This document shows, one piece after another, positions 10,128 to 20,410 of a DNA stretch of 64,000 nt. Under the pieces are notes generated by a model. The model was not told the origin of the DNA, did no database searches, and saw only the letters and a list, made by a program, of their open reading frames with translations. Every line of letters starts with the position of its first letter. Position 1 is the first letter of the stretch. Where the stretch lies: contig OZ020588.1 in the NCBI GenBank assembly GCA_963971535.1, positions 128,501,583-128,565,582 of the forward strand, written 5' to 3'. A program made the position numbers and the translations under genes. The DNA comes from Notolepis coatsorum (lineage: Eukaryota; Chordata; Actinopteri; Aulopiformes; Paralepididae).

Positions 10128-11242
10128 ATTGGATGGTGTATTGTACTTGTGCTGTATAATGACAATACATTTTAATCGAATCTCATTTTGAAATCGCTAC
10201 CTGTTAAGTGGATCAGCATGGTGCAATGCCACACCTCCGAAGCTGTCTGCCACTGTCGTGTCCATAGGCAGCGTAGCGATTTCAAAATGAGATTCGATTC
10301 AAATGTATTGTCATTATACAGCACAAGTACAATACACTATCCAACCAGAGTGGATAAATTAATTAACGTTAAAAAAAATTACTTTGAGTGACTAATCCAT
10401 AATTTACACTTGTGCCAATTGTGTTTGTCCCAATTTTTTTGTATTAGTAGTACTATGATACCCATTAAAACAGTCATTTGAATAATAGAAGCCTACTTTG
10501 CTGGAATGATTCATTTCAAACGTATATAGTGCGTGTGTGTGCGTGTGTGCTTTTGTGTGTGCGCTCGCGCGCTGAGGCTCGCTAAGCCTTTCTCCACGCA
10601 TTATTTTTACCTCTGCCTGAGTAACGCCCCGGTTGATGACGGAGATGGTGGAATGTTGCTTCTGCTTAAATGGGTGTAAACGTGGGCTGGTTCGCCAGAG
10701 CACCAAGGTTCAGAGGGTTCAGAACGGAGCTGGAGCTTGAACCGGAGCCCGGGCGGTGTAAAAGGGCTATCATTGAGTCAGGAGTCGGACTATATGGATG
10801 TATGTAGTATCGGCAATCCCCAATGACTTGTCCCAGAGAAAGCTGTTGGAAACACGGGCGCACACCGTTCTGTCCAACTTACGACTGCCTTTTCGAGTTC
10901 GTAAATCCTACATAAATCCTACAACGAATTTACAATACGAAGCCGTTCGAGAATGCCGAATAAGTATACGTAAATTGAGTTATGAAGGAATTCCTTGGTA
11001 ACTTTTACGTATGTCCGTTCGAGAATGAGGACCAATGACGACTTCTTGCTTGGTGACATTGACGACTTCTGGGTGCACTTCTGCAACCACTTTGACGGTT
11101 CTCTGCCACTTATGACGGCCTGTGAATACAGAAAAAACAGAATACAGTTTGCCCATTACCTTAATTCAGTCTGCATTTCTAAAACCTTTCACTGTCGGAT
11201 TATAAGAGATGGCGAATAGCTTCACCTAAAACGGTGCCAAGT

Positions 11243-11685
11243 GGGCGGCCGGGTAGCGCAGCGGACTAAGCGTCTGTCTACCACCACAGAGACAGTGGGA
11301 TCGAATCCAGCTGTGGTGCCTCCGGCTTGGCCGACCGTCCATACTGACACAATTGGCAGTGTTAGCGGGTGGGAAGCCGGCGAGGGTGGGTCCTGGTCGT
11401 TGTAAAACAGTGACTCCTACAGATCGGTCGGGGCGCCTGCACAGCAAGGTCCTTCCACACGTTACACTCCCCCAGTGAGAGTCTGCGCTGCCAGGTGAAA
11501 AGTAGTGGGGATTGGCTACACATGTGTTGGAGGAAGCATGTGATAGTCTCCGCCCTCCCAGACCAACGGTAGGGGGCAGAGCATGCAACAACCAGGTAGG
11601 GGATTGGGAATTGGCATAACGACTAACATTGGGATGGGAGAAAGATGGAAAAAGAAAGGGGTAAAAAGTAAAAAAAAATTTAAAT
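11243..11685 (+). mobile_element. tRNA-derived SINE with 10-bp target duplication
   Basis: The head GGCCGGGTAGCGCAGCGGAC contains an A-box-like element, and GGATCGAATCC at about 11299 is a good B box. An unrelated body of roughly 330 bases follows, ending in an A-rich tail. Perfect flanks GGTGCCAAGT at 11233-11242 and 11686-11695 define the insertion. The RNA would be made by pol III and moved by a LINE of unknown identity. The intact duplication suggests a fairly recent insertion. Confidence 0.8.
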
Positions 11686-11695
11686 GGTGCCAAGT

Positions 11696-12067
11696 AATAT
11701 AATTTTTGTTTTATTGCAGTTAAGTTGAAGAAAGTTTTGGTTCATCCAGTGTTTGATGTCAGTAAGGCATGATGTGAGGGTGGGAATGGCATGAATTGTG
11801 TCTGGGGGTCTTTATATACAGCAGCTGTGTGTCATCAGCATAGCAATGGTAGTTGAGATCATGTGTTTTGAAGATCTGACCAAATAAGGATATCTTCTTT
11901 CACTATATTCAGATTTCAATGCATGACACATCATTTGAAAGATTAGGATCTGCATTTTCAAAATCTGTAAAACAACTGAAAGATTACTACACACACACAC
12001 ACACAGCTTCAATCGCGGTAAAAAGAAATATCAGATCAACGCAAGATTGGATATATAGAGTCCTTAC
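11696..12067. other. No assigned feature
   Basis: This is the continuation of the SINE target. It includes TTTTGTTTTATTGCAG and CAGCTGTGTGTCATCAGCAT, words I believe to be common in fish repeats, plus a short (CA)n at about 11990. No coding is supported. Confidence 0.3.
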
Positions 12068-12070
12068 CTG

Positions 12071-13688
12071 GGCCCTCATTCATCAACGTGTTCTACGCAC
12101 AGATCTGTGCTTACCCTGTGCGTACGATCATTTCTAAGCAAAGAGTGGGATTCATCAATTTCGATTTGAACTTGACTCCGTGCTTACATCTACGCACAGG
12201 TCAGACCAGGCGTACCTGGCGCCCAGTGGTAGAATATATTATTACAACAAGGAAATGAGCTTCTGTGCATAATAACACTGGCATGTTCTGTACGAACCGT
12301 AGTTCATTATAGTTCATTGTAAAATAGCAACAGTAGTGTAATTATGGTCAAAACCCTATAAATAGCATTTGGAATAATAGATCTTTCTCTCAGAATGAAT
12401 GCAGCATGGTTTATATAGCGTTATCGGAATATACGGGGTGTAGGCTACTGACTGACTGCGCTCCGCGTAGCTTGATTGATTGATTGATTGAAAAGTTTAT
12501 TAACAGATTGCAGAATGGGTACAGTACAGTACAGCTCAGTACATACAATTGTTAATTGGGGATGCAGACCAACTTTCGTCTTGTTTACATCAGGGTCCCC
12601 CATTTTCAATTCATCATAAATCATAAAGCTCAACTCGTTATTATTTTGCGCAGACCGCAGAAACACGGGAACGTTTTGATTATATTTAAAAGGCTTTACG
12701 TTAAACGAAACAAGTGGAATTTCGAAGCTGTAAGCAGAATACAAGTCATATGAATATAGTGTTCTTCCCCCTTTTTACTGTATAAGAAAGAATAGAAAAC
12801 GCATTGCAATGACACCAGATAGTGGACAGACTATGTATATGATGGGATTCAAGTTCGCGTTTTTGTTGATCATAGGCATGCTGTCAGAGTATGATATCTT
12901 CAAACATTCTAGAACATTTTTCGTCACAGATCATGTCCTAATAGAACATAGGCTATGGCATGGATCGTGATATTGTGTGGACTGTTATTATTACTGCGTA
13001 CCGGTACCACCCATTGTGACAACAGCCTTGTGAGTCCCGCACACAAACATGATGGAATTCAAGTTCATGTATTGAAAGGCAGGCTACATCATACATGCAG
13101 TGAGATTCATTGTTCTTGTATATCCTCTCGTATTATTGTTTATATAGGCTACCCAATACTGACATCAAAATAGATTGTAGTATGCCTCTAGAAATCATAT
13201 GCAGCAGGTAGAAAATTGACGGGAGATCCATCGCGATTTGGAATAAAATTGAGGAGAACTTTAATCCCTGGGTATTAATCAAACAACACGGGAAAAGGCA
13301 GTCATATTCCAGCGCGGTATTTATTAGTGTTTGCGCTGCCCAGGCAGCAATGGTTAATAGATATCATATCCGACATCACCGTAAGTGTACACATCTGTCA
13401 GCCTGTCTCATGACACGCTTCCCTCGGCTTAGTCCATTTTTCCACATTTCATGGGTGTATTCCATTACCGTATATGGTTAATCGGAGCGTTTCTGGTATG
13501 CAAATACGTGAAAGTGTGCACGAGCCTCGACGCAGAGCCAAGGTGGGATTCATCAACACGGAGGAGCATAGAGCCTGCGTACGCACGTGTGATGAATCCC
13601 GACTTCCCTGTGCGTACACTAGTTCTACATTCCGTGCTTACGTGTGGAAATAGAACATGTTCTACGCACAAATTGATGAATGAGGGCC
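12071..13688. mobile_element. Non-autonomous TIR element, 3-bp TSD
   Basis: The ends are GGCCCTCATTCATCAA at 12071 and its reverse complement ending at 13688. CTG flanks at 12068-12070 and 13689-13691 fit a 3-bp target duplication. Just inside both ends are repeated words around TACGCAC and GGGATTCATCA, so the subterminal regions are related without being strict inverted repeats. There is no transposase. A 3-bp duplication allows Harbinger-like elements. A LINE tail is inserted at 12471-12640. Confidence 0.6.
12471..12640 (-). mobile_element. LINE 3' end fragment
   Basis: On the minus strand this is the 3' UTR and tail of the family seen at 37330-38396. It contains GGGGGACCCTGATGTAAACA, CTGTACTGTACTGTACCC, TGCAATCTGTTAATAAAC and a tail of CAAT repeats. 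It is severely 5' truncated. Confidence 0.7.
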
Positions 13689-13691
13689 CTG

Positions 13692-14125
13692 GTCTCTGAT
13701 GTAATGCAAAAAAAATAATCCAATTATCTGATCGCCATTCCAGTTATCCACAGCGATCCTGTCGCCGATGTTATTGGGCATTGCACATGAACGGGCGGGC
13801 GGGGTCAGTTGTCCAAGCCATCCCTACAAGCGTGTGTTTTGCCGGAGTGTTTAGGACCTGCCTCCATGCCGCAGCTTGGTAGAGAAAATAAACTACACCA
13901 TTTCTAATGGAGTGCAATAGCAGCCGAAGGCGTTAGAGGGAAGTATAAGACCGTCTGCCAGCTCAGACACACTCAGAACAGTATGCACAAGGTGCCCCGC
14001 TGAATTATGAATGGCAATAGCTAATAAAAGAAATACTGTGAGAAAAATGTTGTTCTACGTTTCCGGCACTCAACCGTCGGGCGACAGAAACGTAGCACTG
14101 CGTGAACGGCACCCAAAGGGTTAAG
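13692..14125 (+). mobile_element. TTAA-family DNA transposon copy
   Basis: Landmarks shared with 4132-4740 include CATGAACGGGCGGGC, GGAGTGTTTAGGACC, AATGGAGTGCAATAGC, GAATGGCAATAGCTAATAAA and CCGGCACTCAACCGTCGG. It ends GGCACCCAAAGGGTTAA near 14123. Read inward from that end, TTAACCCTTTGGGTGCC resembles piggyBac-type termini. The left end is not defined. Confidence 0.55.
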
Positions 14126-14374
14126 GACCAAAACACCAGCTGCGGTCACAAATGTAACAATAAGCGGCCTCTAACTGATTCTGCTGTTTTCACTATGCTA
14201 CGTATGAGCATCAAGTCATGTTTCTCATTTTGGACTAAAATAGAGGAATGTTGCTGAAGTTTATGAAACGCAGTTGTGTGCACCATGCACCGGGGTTCGT
14301 TTTAGCATTACAAATATTTTCAAGGTGGCTGTGATGATCGAATAAGCAACAAATGTGTTTTTTACAACGACGTT
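14126..14374. other. No assigned feature
   Basis: AT-rich noncoding DNA between the TTAA-family copy and the start of the right inverted arm. I see no frame or repeat. Confidence 0.3.
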
Positions 14375-14992
14375 ACATTGGTCATCATTCTCGAACGGAC
14401 ATACTGTACACGCGATTTACGTACTTATTATTTATTCACGGCATTCTCGAACGGCTTCGTATTGTAAATTCGTTGTGGGATTTACGAACTCGAAAAGGCA
14501 GTCGTAAGTCGGACAGACCGGTGTGCACCCGTGTTTTCAACAGCTTTCTCTGGGACAAGTCATTGGGGATTGCCGATACTACAGACATCTGTGGGATTAA
14601 ATAATTATAATGATAATGAATACATCATTTCATACAATATTTGTATCATTAACTATTATGTTTTGCATTTATAGTCCTGACTCAATGACGCATCGTGAGC
14701 ATTACGCACACACACTGCAAACTAAATTAATAAGAACTAAACCTATCGCTGCGGATATAGCTACTGTATAGTGGAATATACTGTATTAATATGCCATATA
14801 TTGTCTTCTTCTTTATGATATTATTTATTGTTGGTTTGATGTATTCCTATTGCCAGGCATGCAGTGCTCATGGGACGGGGTTGCACGGCATACCAAACAT
14901 CTTTTAGCAGGAGCACGCGCACGCACATGCACGGATGTGCACGTGCGTGCACACAAGAATGCGTTCCACTCGACTCTGCGCCAAGTACCCAC

Positions 14993-15423
14993 TGTGAGGG
15001 TAGGGGTTTAGCGGAGCCCAATAGCAAACAACAGGAGGAGAGAGAATGGAGCGGTTTAGGTTTCATTAATTCACCAAACAGACAGAGTAACATCAGGAAT
15101 GTGCAACAGGCATGGGTTAAAAATGTTCTTGGGGGGGGATGGGGACAGGTGCACTCCCAGTGCAGCTGTAGGCAGAGACATCGGTCTTGTGTCGAGAGAG
15201 AGAATGGGAACAGGTGCACTCCCAGTGCAGCCGTAGGCAGAGGACACCGGTCTTGTGTCGAGAGAGACTGAGAGCAGGAGTACTCCTTGTACAGCACGGA
15301 ACAACCAGGCAGGAAGGACGCTGGAGCGGGAGTCCTGGGCACAAGAGAGACAAGATTAGGCGAGGAATAATCACAGAGCAGGTCTAGGAGTCTTCAGGTA
15401 GAGTCGTCGTACCTAGGTAGGCA
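14993..15423 (-). repeat. 3' LTR of the sushi-like Gypsy fossil
   Basis: Same sequence as 19672-20109 with about a dozen differences by eye. It carries the same internal duplicated block. Confidence 0.8.
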
Positions 15424-16148
15424 GTTTAACACTGCGACGAGGAACGACAGGATCTGCCAGATGATATAGGGACCGCCTGATGATGTAATCGCTCACAGCC
15501 ACGCTGATTGAAGTCCCTCTGGCAGCGTGGGAACGCTTCAGCAGGAAGCTGCCCGTATATGGGCACGGCAGGATGAGGGCAGAGGAAGGCACGAGGCCTG
15601 ATCGTGACAGGACCCCCCCCTCTACGGGCGCCTCCTGGCGGCCCTCCAGGCTTGTCCGGATTGTCCAGATAGAAGTCCCGGATGAGGTCAGGATCCAGGA
15701 TCATCCCGCGGGAGACCCAGCTGCACTCCTCCGGGCCGTAGCCCTCCCAGTCCACGATGCGCATGATGGAGGGGAGCTGGAGTTTGACGACTGAGGGGTT
15801 GATAATGGACAAGATCTTATAGGGACCAAGAAAACGGGGGGTGAGTTTGCGGGACAAAGACTTGAGTGGCAGGTCTCGGGACGAGAGCCAAACCATCTGA
15901 CCTGGTTGGTAGTCGGGAGCCGGGGTCCGGTGGCGGTCGGCGAAGCGACGGTTCTGCTCAGCGGAGCGGAGCAGCGCAGCGCAGCCCTCGTGTCCTCCCA
16001 TATCCTCCTGCAGCGGCGAAGGTGGTCCTGCAGCGACGGGACGGCGATCTCCTCCTCCTGTGCAGGGAACAGCGGGGGTTGGTAGCCCAGAGAGGACTCG
16101 AAGGGGGACTGACCTGTGGGCAAGGAGGACAATGAGTTGTGGGCGTAC

Positions 16149-18747
16149 TCAATCCACGGCAGGAAAGTACTCCAGCCGGAGGGGTCCCGGGTCCTGGTTG
16201 GCCCGCTCCAACTGACCGTTGGTCTGCGGGTGGTACCCGGAGGAGAGACTGACCGTGGCCCCCAGGGCCCGACAGAAGGCCTTCCAGACTTGGGAGATGA
16301 ATTGATGAATTGAACTCGGGATCCCGTGGAGGCGGAAGACGTAGAGCACCATCAGGTCCGCGGTTTCTGAAGCAGAGGGGAGTTTGGGGAGAGCAACAAA
16401 ATGCACTGCCTTCGAGAAACGGTCAACGATAGTGAGAATGACTGTGTTACCGTGTGAGGGAGGCAGACCGCTGACAAAGTCCAGGGCGACGTGTGGTTGG
16501 TGGGAAGCCTTCCCACGAGCACAGACGGTGCATGCAAGGACGAAGGCGCGGGTGTCTTCCCTCATGGAGACCCACCAGAAGTGCCGCCTCAGTAGGGACA
16601 GGGTACGGTTGATCCCAGGATGACAGGCGAACCGGGAGGCGTGGACCCACTGGAGCACCTGGGAGCAGACAAGGTCGGGGACAAAAAGCCGGTTAGGTGG
16701 GCCGTTACCTGGATCAGGCTGGACAAGCTGGGCCTCCTGGACGACGGACTGGATCTCCCAGGTGGCGGCGGCCACCAGGCAGGAGGAGGGGAGGATAGTG
16801 TCGGGGTGCGCGGGACCCTCTTTGGGGACAAACTGCCGGGAGAGGGCGTCTGGCTTGGTATTCTTGGAGCCAGGCCTGTAGGTCAGGGTGAAATTGAACC
16901 TGGCGAAGAACGAGTTCAGGCGCTTGGCCGTCTGGACGTAGGTGAGGTTCTTGTGGTCAGTCCAGACCAGGAAGGGGATCTCTGAGCCCTCCAGCCGGTG
17001 CCTCCATTCCTCCAAGGCCAGTTTGACTGCCAGGAGCTCCAGGTTCCCGATATCGTAGTTGACCTCCGCTGGGGTCAGGCGGTGAGAGAAGAAGGCGCAG
17101 GGATGCAGTCTCTGGTCGAGAGCGGAGCGTTGGGAGAGGACCGCCCCTACACCGGTACTCGAGGCATCAACCTCCACCACGAACTGGCGGGACGCGTCCG
17201 GTTGGACGAGGATGGGCGCGGAGGTGAAGCGCCGGCGCTGCTCGGCGAAGGTGGAGTCCACTCTGTCTGACCAGACGAAGGGCACGGAAGGCGAGGTGAG
17301 TTGGGTGAGGGGTGCAGCGACCCGGCTGTAGTCCCTGATGAAACACCGGTAGAAATTGGCAAACCTCAGGAAGCGTTGGAGCTGCTTGACGTTGGTGGGA
17401 CGAGGCCAGTTGGACACCGCTTTGATCTTCTCGGGATCTGCCCGGATCTTGCCGCCCTCGATGATGTAGCCGAGGAACCCGATGGAGGAGACGTGGAACT
17501 CACACTTCTCCGCCTTGACGAACAGCTTGTTCTCCAGTAGGCGTTGGAGGACCCGGCGGACATGCTGGATGTGCTCTTCCATAGAGCGGGAAAAGATCAG
17601 AATGTCGTCCAGATAAACAAAGACAGAGCGGTTAAGGACATCACAGAGAATGTCATTGACAAGGGCCTGGAAGACAGCATGGGCGTTGGTCAACCCAAAA
17701 GGCATTACCTTGTACTCGAAGTGACCGAGCGGGGTCTTAAAGGCCGTCTTCCACTCGTCTCCCTCTCGGACGCGGACAAGGTGATAGGCATTTCTGAGGT
17801 CCAACTTCGAGAAAATGGTGGCACCTTGCAGGGGTTCGAAAGCAGAGTTAATCAATGGCAGGGGGTACTTGTTCTTGACCGTGATGTTGTTGAGACCCCG
17901 GTAGTCAATACAGGGGCGAAGGGAGCCATCATTCTTGGACACAAAAAAGAACCCCGCGCCGACAGGAGAGGAGCAGGGGGTAATAATGCCCGAGGCCAGG
18001 GACTCGTGGACGTATTTCTCCATAGACTCCCTCTCTGGGCGTGAGAGGTTAAATAGGCGACTAGCGGGGAGCGTAGCTCCCGGGAGCAGATCAATAGCAC
18101 AGTCGTACTGGCGATGAGGTGGCAGGGAGAGGGCCTGTTGCTTACTAAACACAGCCTCTAAATCGTGATAAATTGGAGGAACAGTCGAAAGGTCAATAGT
18201 TTCGTTGGGAACGGGAGAACCAGCGGCTCCCAGTGGCGACCGCGCCGACCGTAGACAAGAGGCGTGGCAGTGAGCACTCCAGCTCGTGACTGAGCCCGTT
18301 GGCCAATTTATTACAGGGTTGTGTAGCTTTAGCCAAGGCATGCCTAGAACGATGGGGTTATGGGGGGAATTAGTGACGTGGAAACGGATCTCCTCGCTAT
18401 GATTCCCGGAGAGTTGAAGGCGGAGAGGCGTGGTGTGGCGGGTTATTCGCGAGAGCAACGTTTAGACCTTGAGCATCGCGGGGAATTGGCAAGGCGTCGG
18501 TGGCAATGTGGTAGTGGAACACTACCCCAGCGTCAATGAGGTTCTCGTCTGCGCCTGAGTCGACCAGCGCGGACAGAGGGAGCGATTGACCATTGTGGAA
18601 AAGCGTGGCACTGAATTGCATATTTGGACCAGAGCTGGGAGCGTAATTAGGGCTCTTACATGCGCCCAGCGTCACTGTCAAGCCTCGTCGTTTGAGCGAA
18701 CCAAACATGAAGCGATTGAGTGGCCGAGTTGCCCGCAGTACAGACAT
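16149..18747 (-). pseudogene. Protease, RT, RNase H and integrase block of the sushi-like Gypsy fossil
   Basis: The protease site is LVDSGADENLID. Reverse transcriptase shows [20 protein letters not shown] and [12 protein letters not shown] with the catalytic DD. RNase H has [17 protein letters not shown] and [10 protein letters not shown]. Integrase has [17 protein letters not shown] with the zinc-binding histidines, and [17 protein letters not shown] chromodomain ([15 protein letters not shown]) follows at about 15650-15780. The domain order PR-RT-RH-IN-chromodomain is that of chromoviruses. The block is broken, with a few breaks. Confidence 0.8.
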
Positions 18748-19660
18748 GCCCCAGTCCTGAGTCTGTGACGGCGTTCGTGGAGAGGGAGGCGAGAGCGGTC
18801 GAGCTCCATAGGCTCCGAGTCGTCGGCTCTGCGGCTTTGCAGCGGCACACGATTACCGGTGCGCTCCGGGTCTGCGGCTCTGCAGCGGCACACTGTTGGC
18901 GGCGCTGGCTCTTTCACGGCGGCGTTCCCGAAGACGCGTGTCCAAATCTCTGGCTAAGTTGATCAACTCGTCAAGGGAAGTTGGCTTCACCTTAGACACC
19001 AATTTGTCTTTTAGGACGTCGCTGAGGCCCTGGCGAAAAGCCCCTCGTAACGGTGCGTCGTTCCACTGGGAACCAGCTGCCAGGATCCGAAATTCAATAG
19101 CGTACTCGCTCACGCTGCGATGGCCTTGGCGGATGGTGAACAAGGCGGCCGTACTATCTGAACCACTGGGGGGATGGTCGAAAACGTTTCGCATGTCGCC
19201 GATGTAATCGGAGTACGAATCGCAGAGGGGAGAATTACTGAAGTGGAGGGCGGTTGCCCATTCTAGCGCAGGGCCTGTGAGCAAACCAGACAGGTAAGAG
19301 ATCTTGGATTTGTCGCTCTGGAAGGTTAGTGGTTGTTGCCCGAAAACTAAAGAGCATTGGAACAGAAAGACACGACACTTGGCGCGGGTACATGGGGCTC
19401 CCTGTACTGGGATGCTACAGGTGGGGATACCACGGGTGGAGAGACAACAGGTGGAATTAGCTGGGCTGCTACATACGCATCGAAACGCTCGAATTGTCTG
19501 TCTCGCTCCGCGGAGCTGAGCGTGAGAGCGCTGAGTTGGGTAATGGTTTCGTCCAGTATTTGTGAGTGTTGGTTTACCAGAACGGCTTGTCCGTTGACAG
19601 CGGCCTGGATGTTGTTGCTCCATTCCGTGGCGTCCTGTGTTGCTGAGTCCGACGTCATGG
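18678..19660 (-). pseudogene. Gag remnant of the sushi-like Gypsy fossil
   Basis: Recognisable gag text includes EWATALHFSNSPLCDSYSDY, SVSEYAIEFRILAAGSQWND and GAFRQGLSDVLKDKLV, the retrotransposon gag domain. Downstream, CLYCGQLGHSIASC is a CCHC zinc knuckle for RNA binding. Genes of this gag type gave rise to the mammalian sushi-derived host genes such as PEG10; nothing here suggests domestication. The gene is broken. Confidence 0.75.
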
Positions 19661-19671
19661 TCGCAGTGTTC

Positions 19672-20109
19672 TGTAAGGGTAGGGGTTTAGCGGAGCCCAA
19701 TAGCAAACAACAGGAGGAGAGATAATGGAGCGGTTTAGGTTTCTTTAATTGTACTTTACCCAAACAGACAGAGTAACATCAGGAATGTGCAACAGGCATG
19801 GGTTAGAAATGTTCTTGGGGGGGAATGGGGACAGGTGCACTCCCAGTGCAGCTGTAGGCAGAGACACCGGTCTTGTGTCGAGAGAGAGAATGGGAACAGG
19901 TGCACTCCCAGTGCAGCCGTAGGCAGAGGACACCGGTCTTGTGTCGAGAGAGACTGAGAGCAGGAGTACTCCTTGTGCAGCACGGAACGTCCAGGCAGGA
20001 AGGACGCTGGAGCGGGAGTCCTGGGCACAAGAGAGACAAGATTAGGAGAGGAATAATCACACAGCAGGTCTAGGAGTCTTCAGGTAGAGTCGTCGTACCT
20101 AGGTAGGCA
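19672..20109 (-). repeat. 5' LTR of the sushi-like Gypsy fossil
   Basis: On the minus strand the LTR begins TGCCTACCTAGGTACGACG and ends CCCTACCCTTACA. It contains two near-identical internal copies of a block with CGACACAAGACCGGTGTC and CTGCACTGGGAGTGCACCTG. The partner LTR is at 14993-15423. Confidence 0.8.
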
Positions 20110-20151
20110 GTTGGACCATTCAACACAAAACCGGTAAATGATTAAGCTACA

Positions 20152-20227
20152 TTAGAGCATGCCTAGGGGTGGTTGTTAGGCCCGTGGCACAGCCGAGGGT
20201 CGTTAGACCCCCCTAGGCATGCTCTAA
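20152..20227. repeat. Perfect-arm palindrome
   Basis: TTAGAGCATGCCTAGGGG and its reverse complement bracket a loop of about 38 bases that includes GGCCCGTGGCACAGCCGAGG. The whole would fold into a hairpin with 18-19 paired bases. It may be a minimal MITE or a recombination scar beside the Gypsy LTR. Confidence 0.6.
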
Positions 20228-20262
20228 TTCTCATAACACATGACTACAAGTGGTGTAATGGC

Positions 20263-20395
20263 TTTTATACAATTGGCGCATTCATCCAACCTTATTGCTA
20301 TACAATAAACACACATTAATTGAAGATTTATTGACAAAACCATCCGCAGAAAAAGAGAAGTTGCCTCCGTGTGTAGAAGCAGCTCGGAGGTGCGC
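20263..20395 (-). mobile_element. LINE 3' end fragment, copy 1 of a flanking direct repeat
   Basis: ATTCATCCAACCTTATTGC and ACAATAAACACACATTAATT recur at 23145-23280 in the same orientation. The two fragments bracket the LINE at 20411-23050. At 23092-23115 the second copy begins with TGATTGATTGATTGAATATT, the complement of a CAAT-repeat LINE tail, which identifies the family as a minus-strand LINE end. Confidence 0.5.
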
Positions 20396-20410
20396 TGTTT
20401 CAAGGCATGC

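Larger units (their letters stand above)
6481..10769. mobile_element. 4.3-kb TIR transposon carrying a satellite, 3-bp TSD
   Basis: The ends are TAGCCCTTTTACACC at 6481 and GGTGTAAAAGGGCTA ending at 10769, with GGCTCCG shared just inside. The flanks are TCA at 6478-6480 and 10770-10772. The inverted paralogue near 14686-14688 reads straight through this site with one TCA, which confirms the boundaries and the 3-bp duplication. Inverted similarity extends for several hundred bases (for example the word GTGGAGAAAGGCTTAGCGAG on both sides). The interior holds the 50-bp satellite, two MITE fragments and a tRNA-like relic, but no transposase. A 3-bp duplication suggests Harbinger-, CACTA- or Academ-like elements; the TIR sequence does not settle it. 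Confidence 0.75.
4953..14858. repeat. Composite bounded by inverted arms of about 480 bp
   Basis: The left arm is in three pieces: 4953-5033, 6388-6480 and 10770-11035. The right arm is the continuous reverse complement at 14375-14858, apart from a roughly 100-bp stretch (about 14585-14670) absent from the left arm. By eye the 6398-6477 piece differs from its partner at about 6 of 83 positions. The left arm is interrupted by a LINE (5034-6387) and by a TIR element (6481-10769). The arms may be the TIRs of one large element or two independent inverted copies of an unnamed repeat. The outer ends both contain GCAATAGGAAT, but I see no target duplication outside them. Confidence 0.6.
14993..20109 (-). 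mobile_element. Gypsy LTR retrotransposon fossil, sushi-like chromovirus
   Basis: This fossil lies on the minus strand with LTRs at 19672-20109 (5') and 14993-15423 (3'). The parts in order are gag with a CCHC knuckle, protease, reverse transcriptase, RNase H, integrase and a chromodomain. Gag text begins MTSDSATQDATEW almost at the LTR edge. The chromodomain and overall layout match sushi-type chromoviruses known from fish. By eye the LTRs differ by roughly 3 percent, so the insertion is moderately young. No matching target duplication is visible outside the LTRs. It is broken, with several breaks. Confidence 0.85.
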
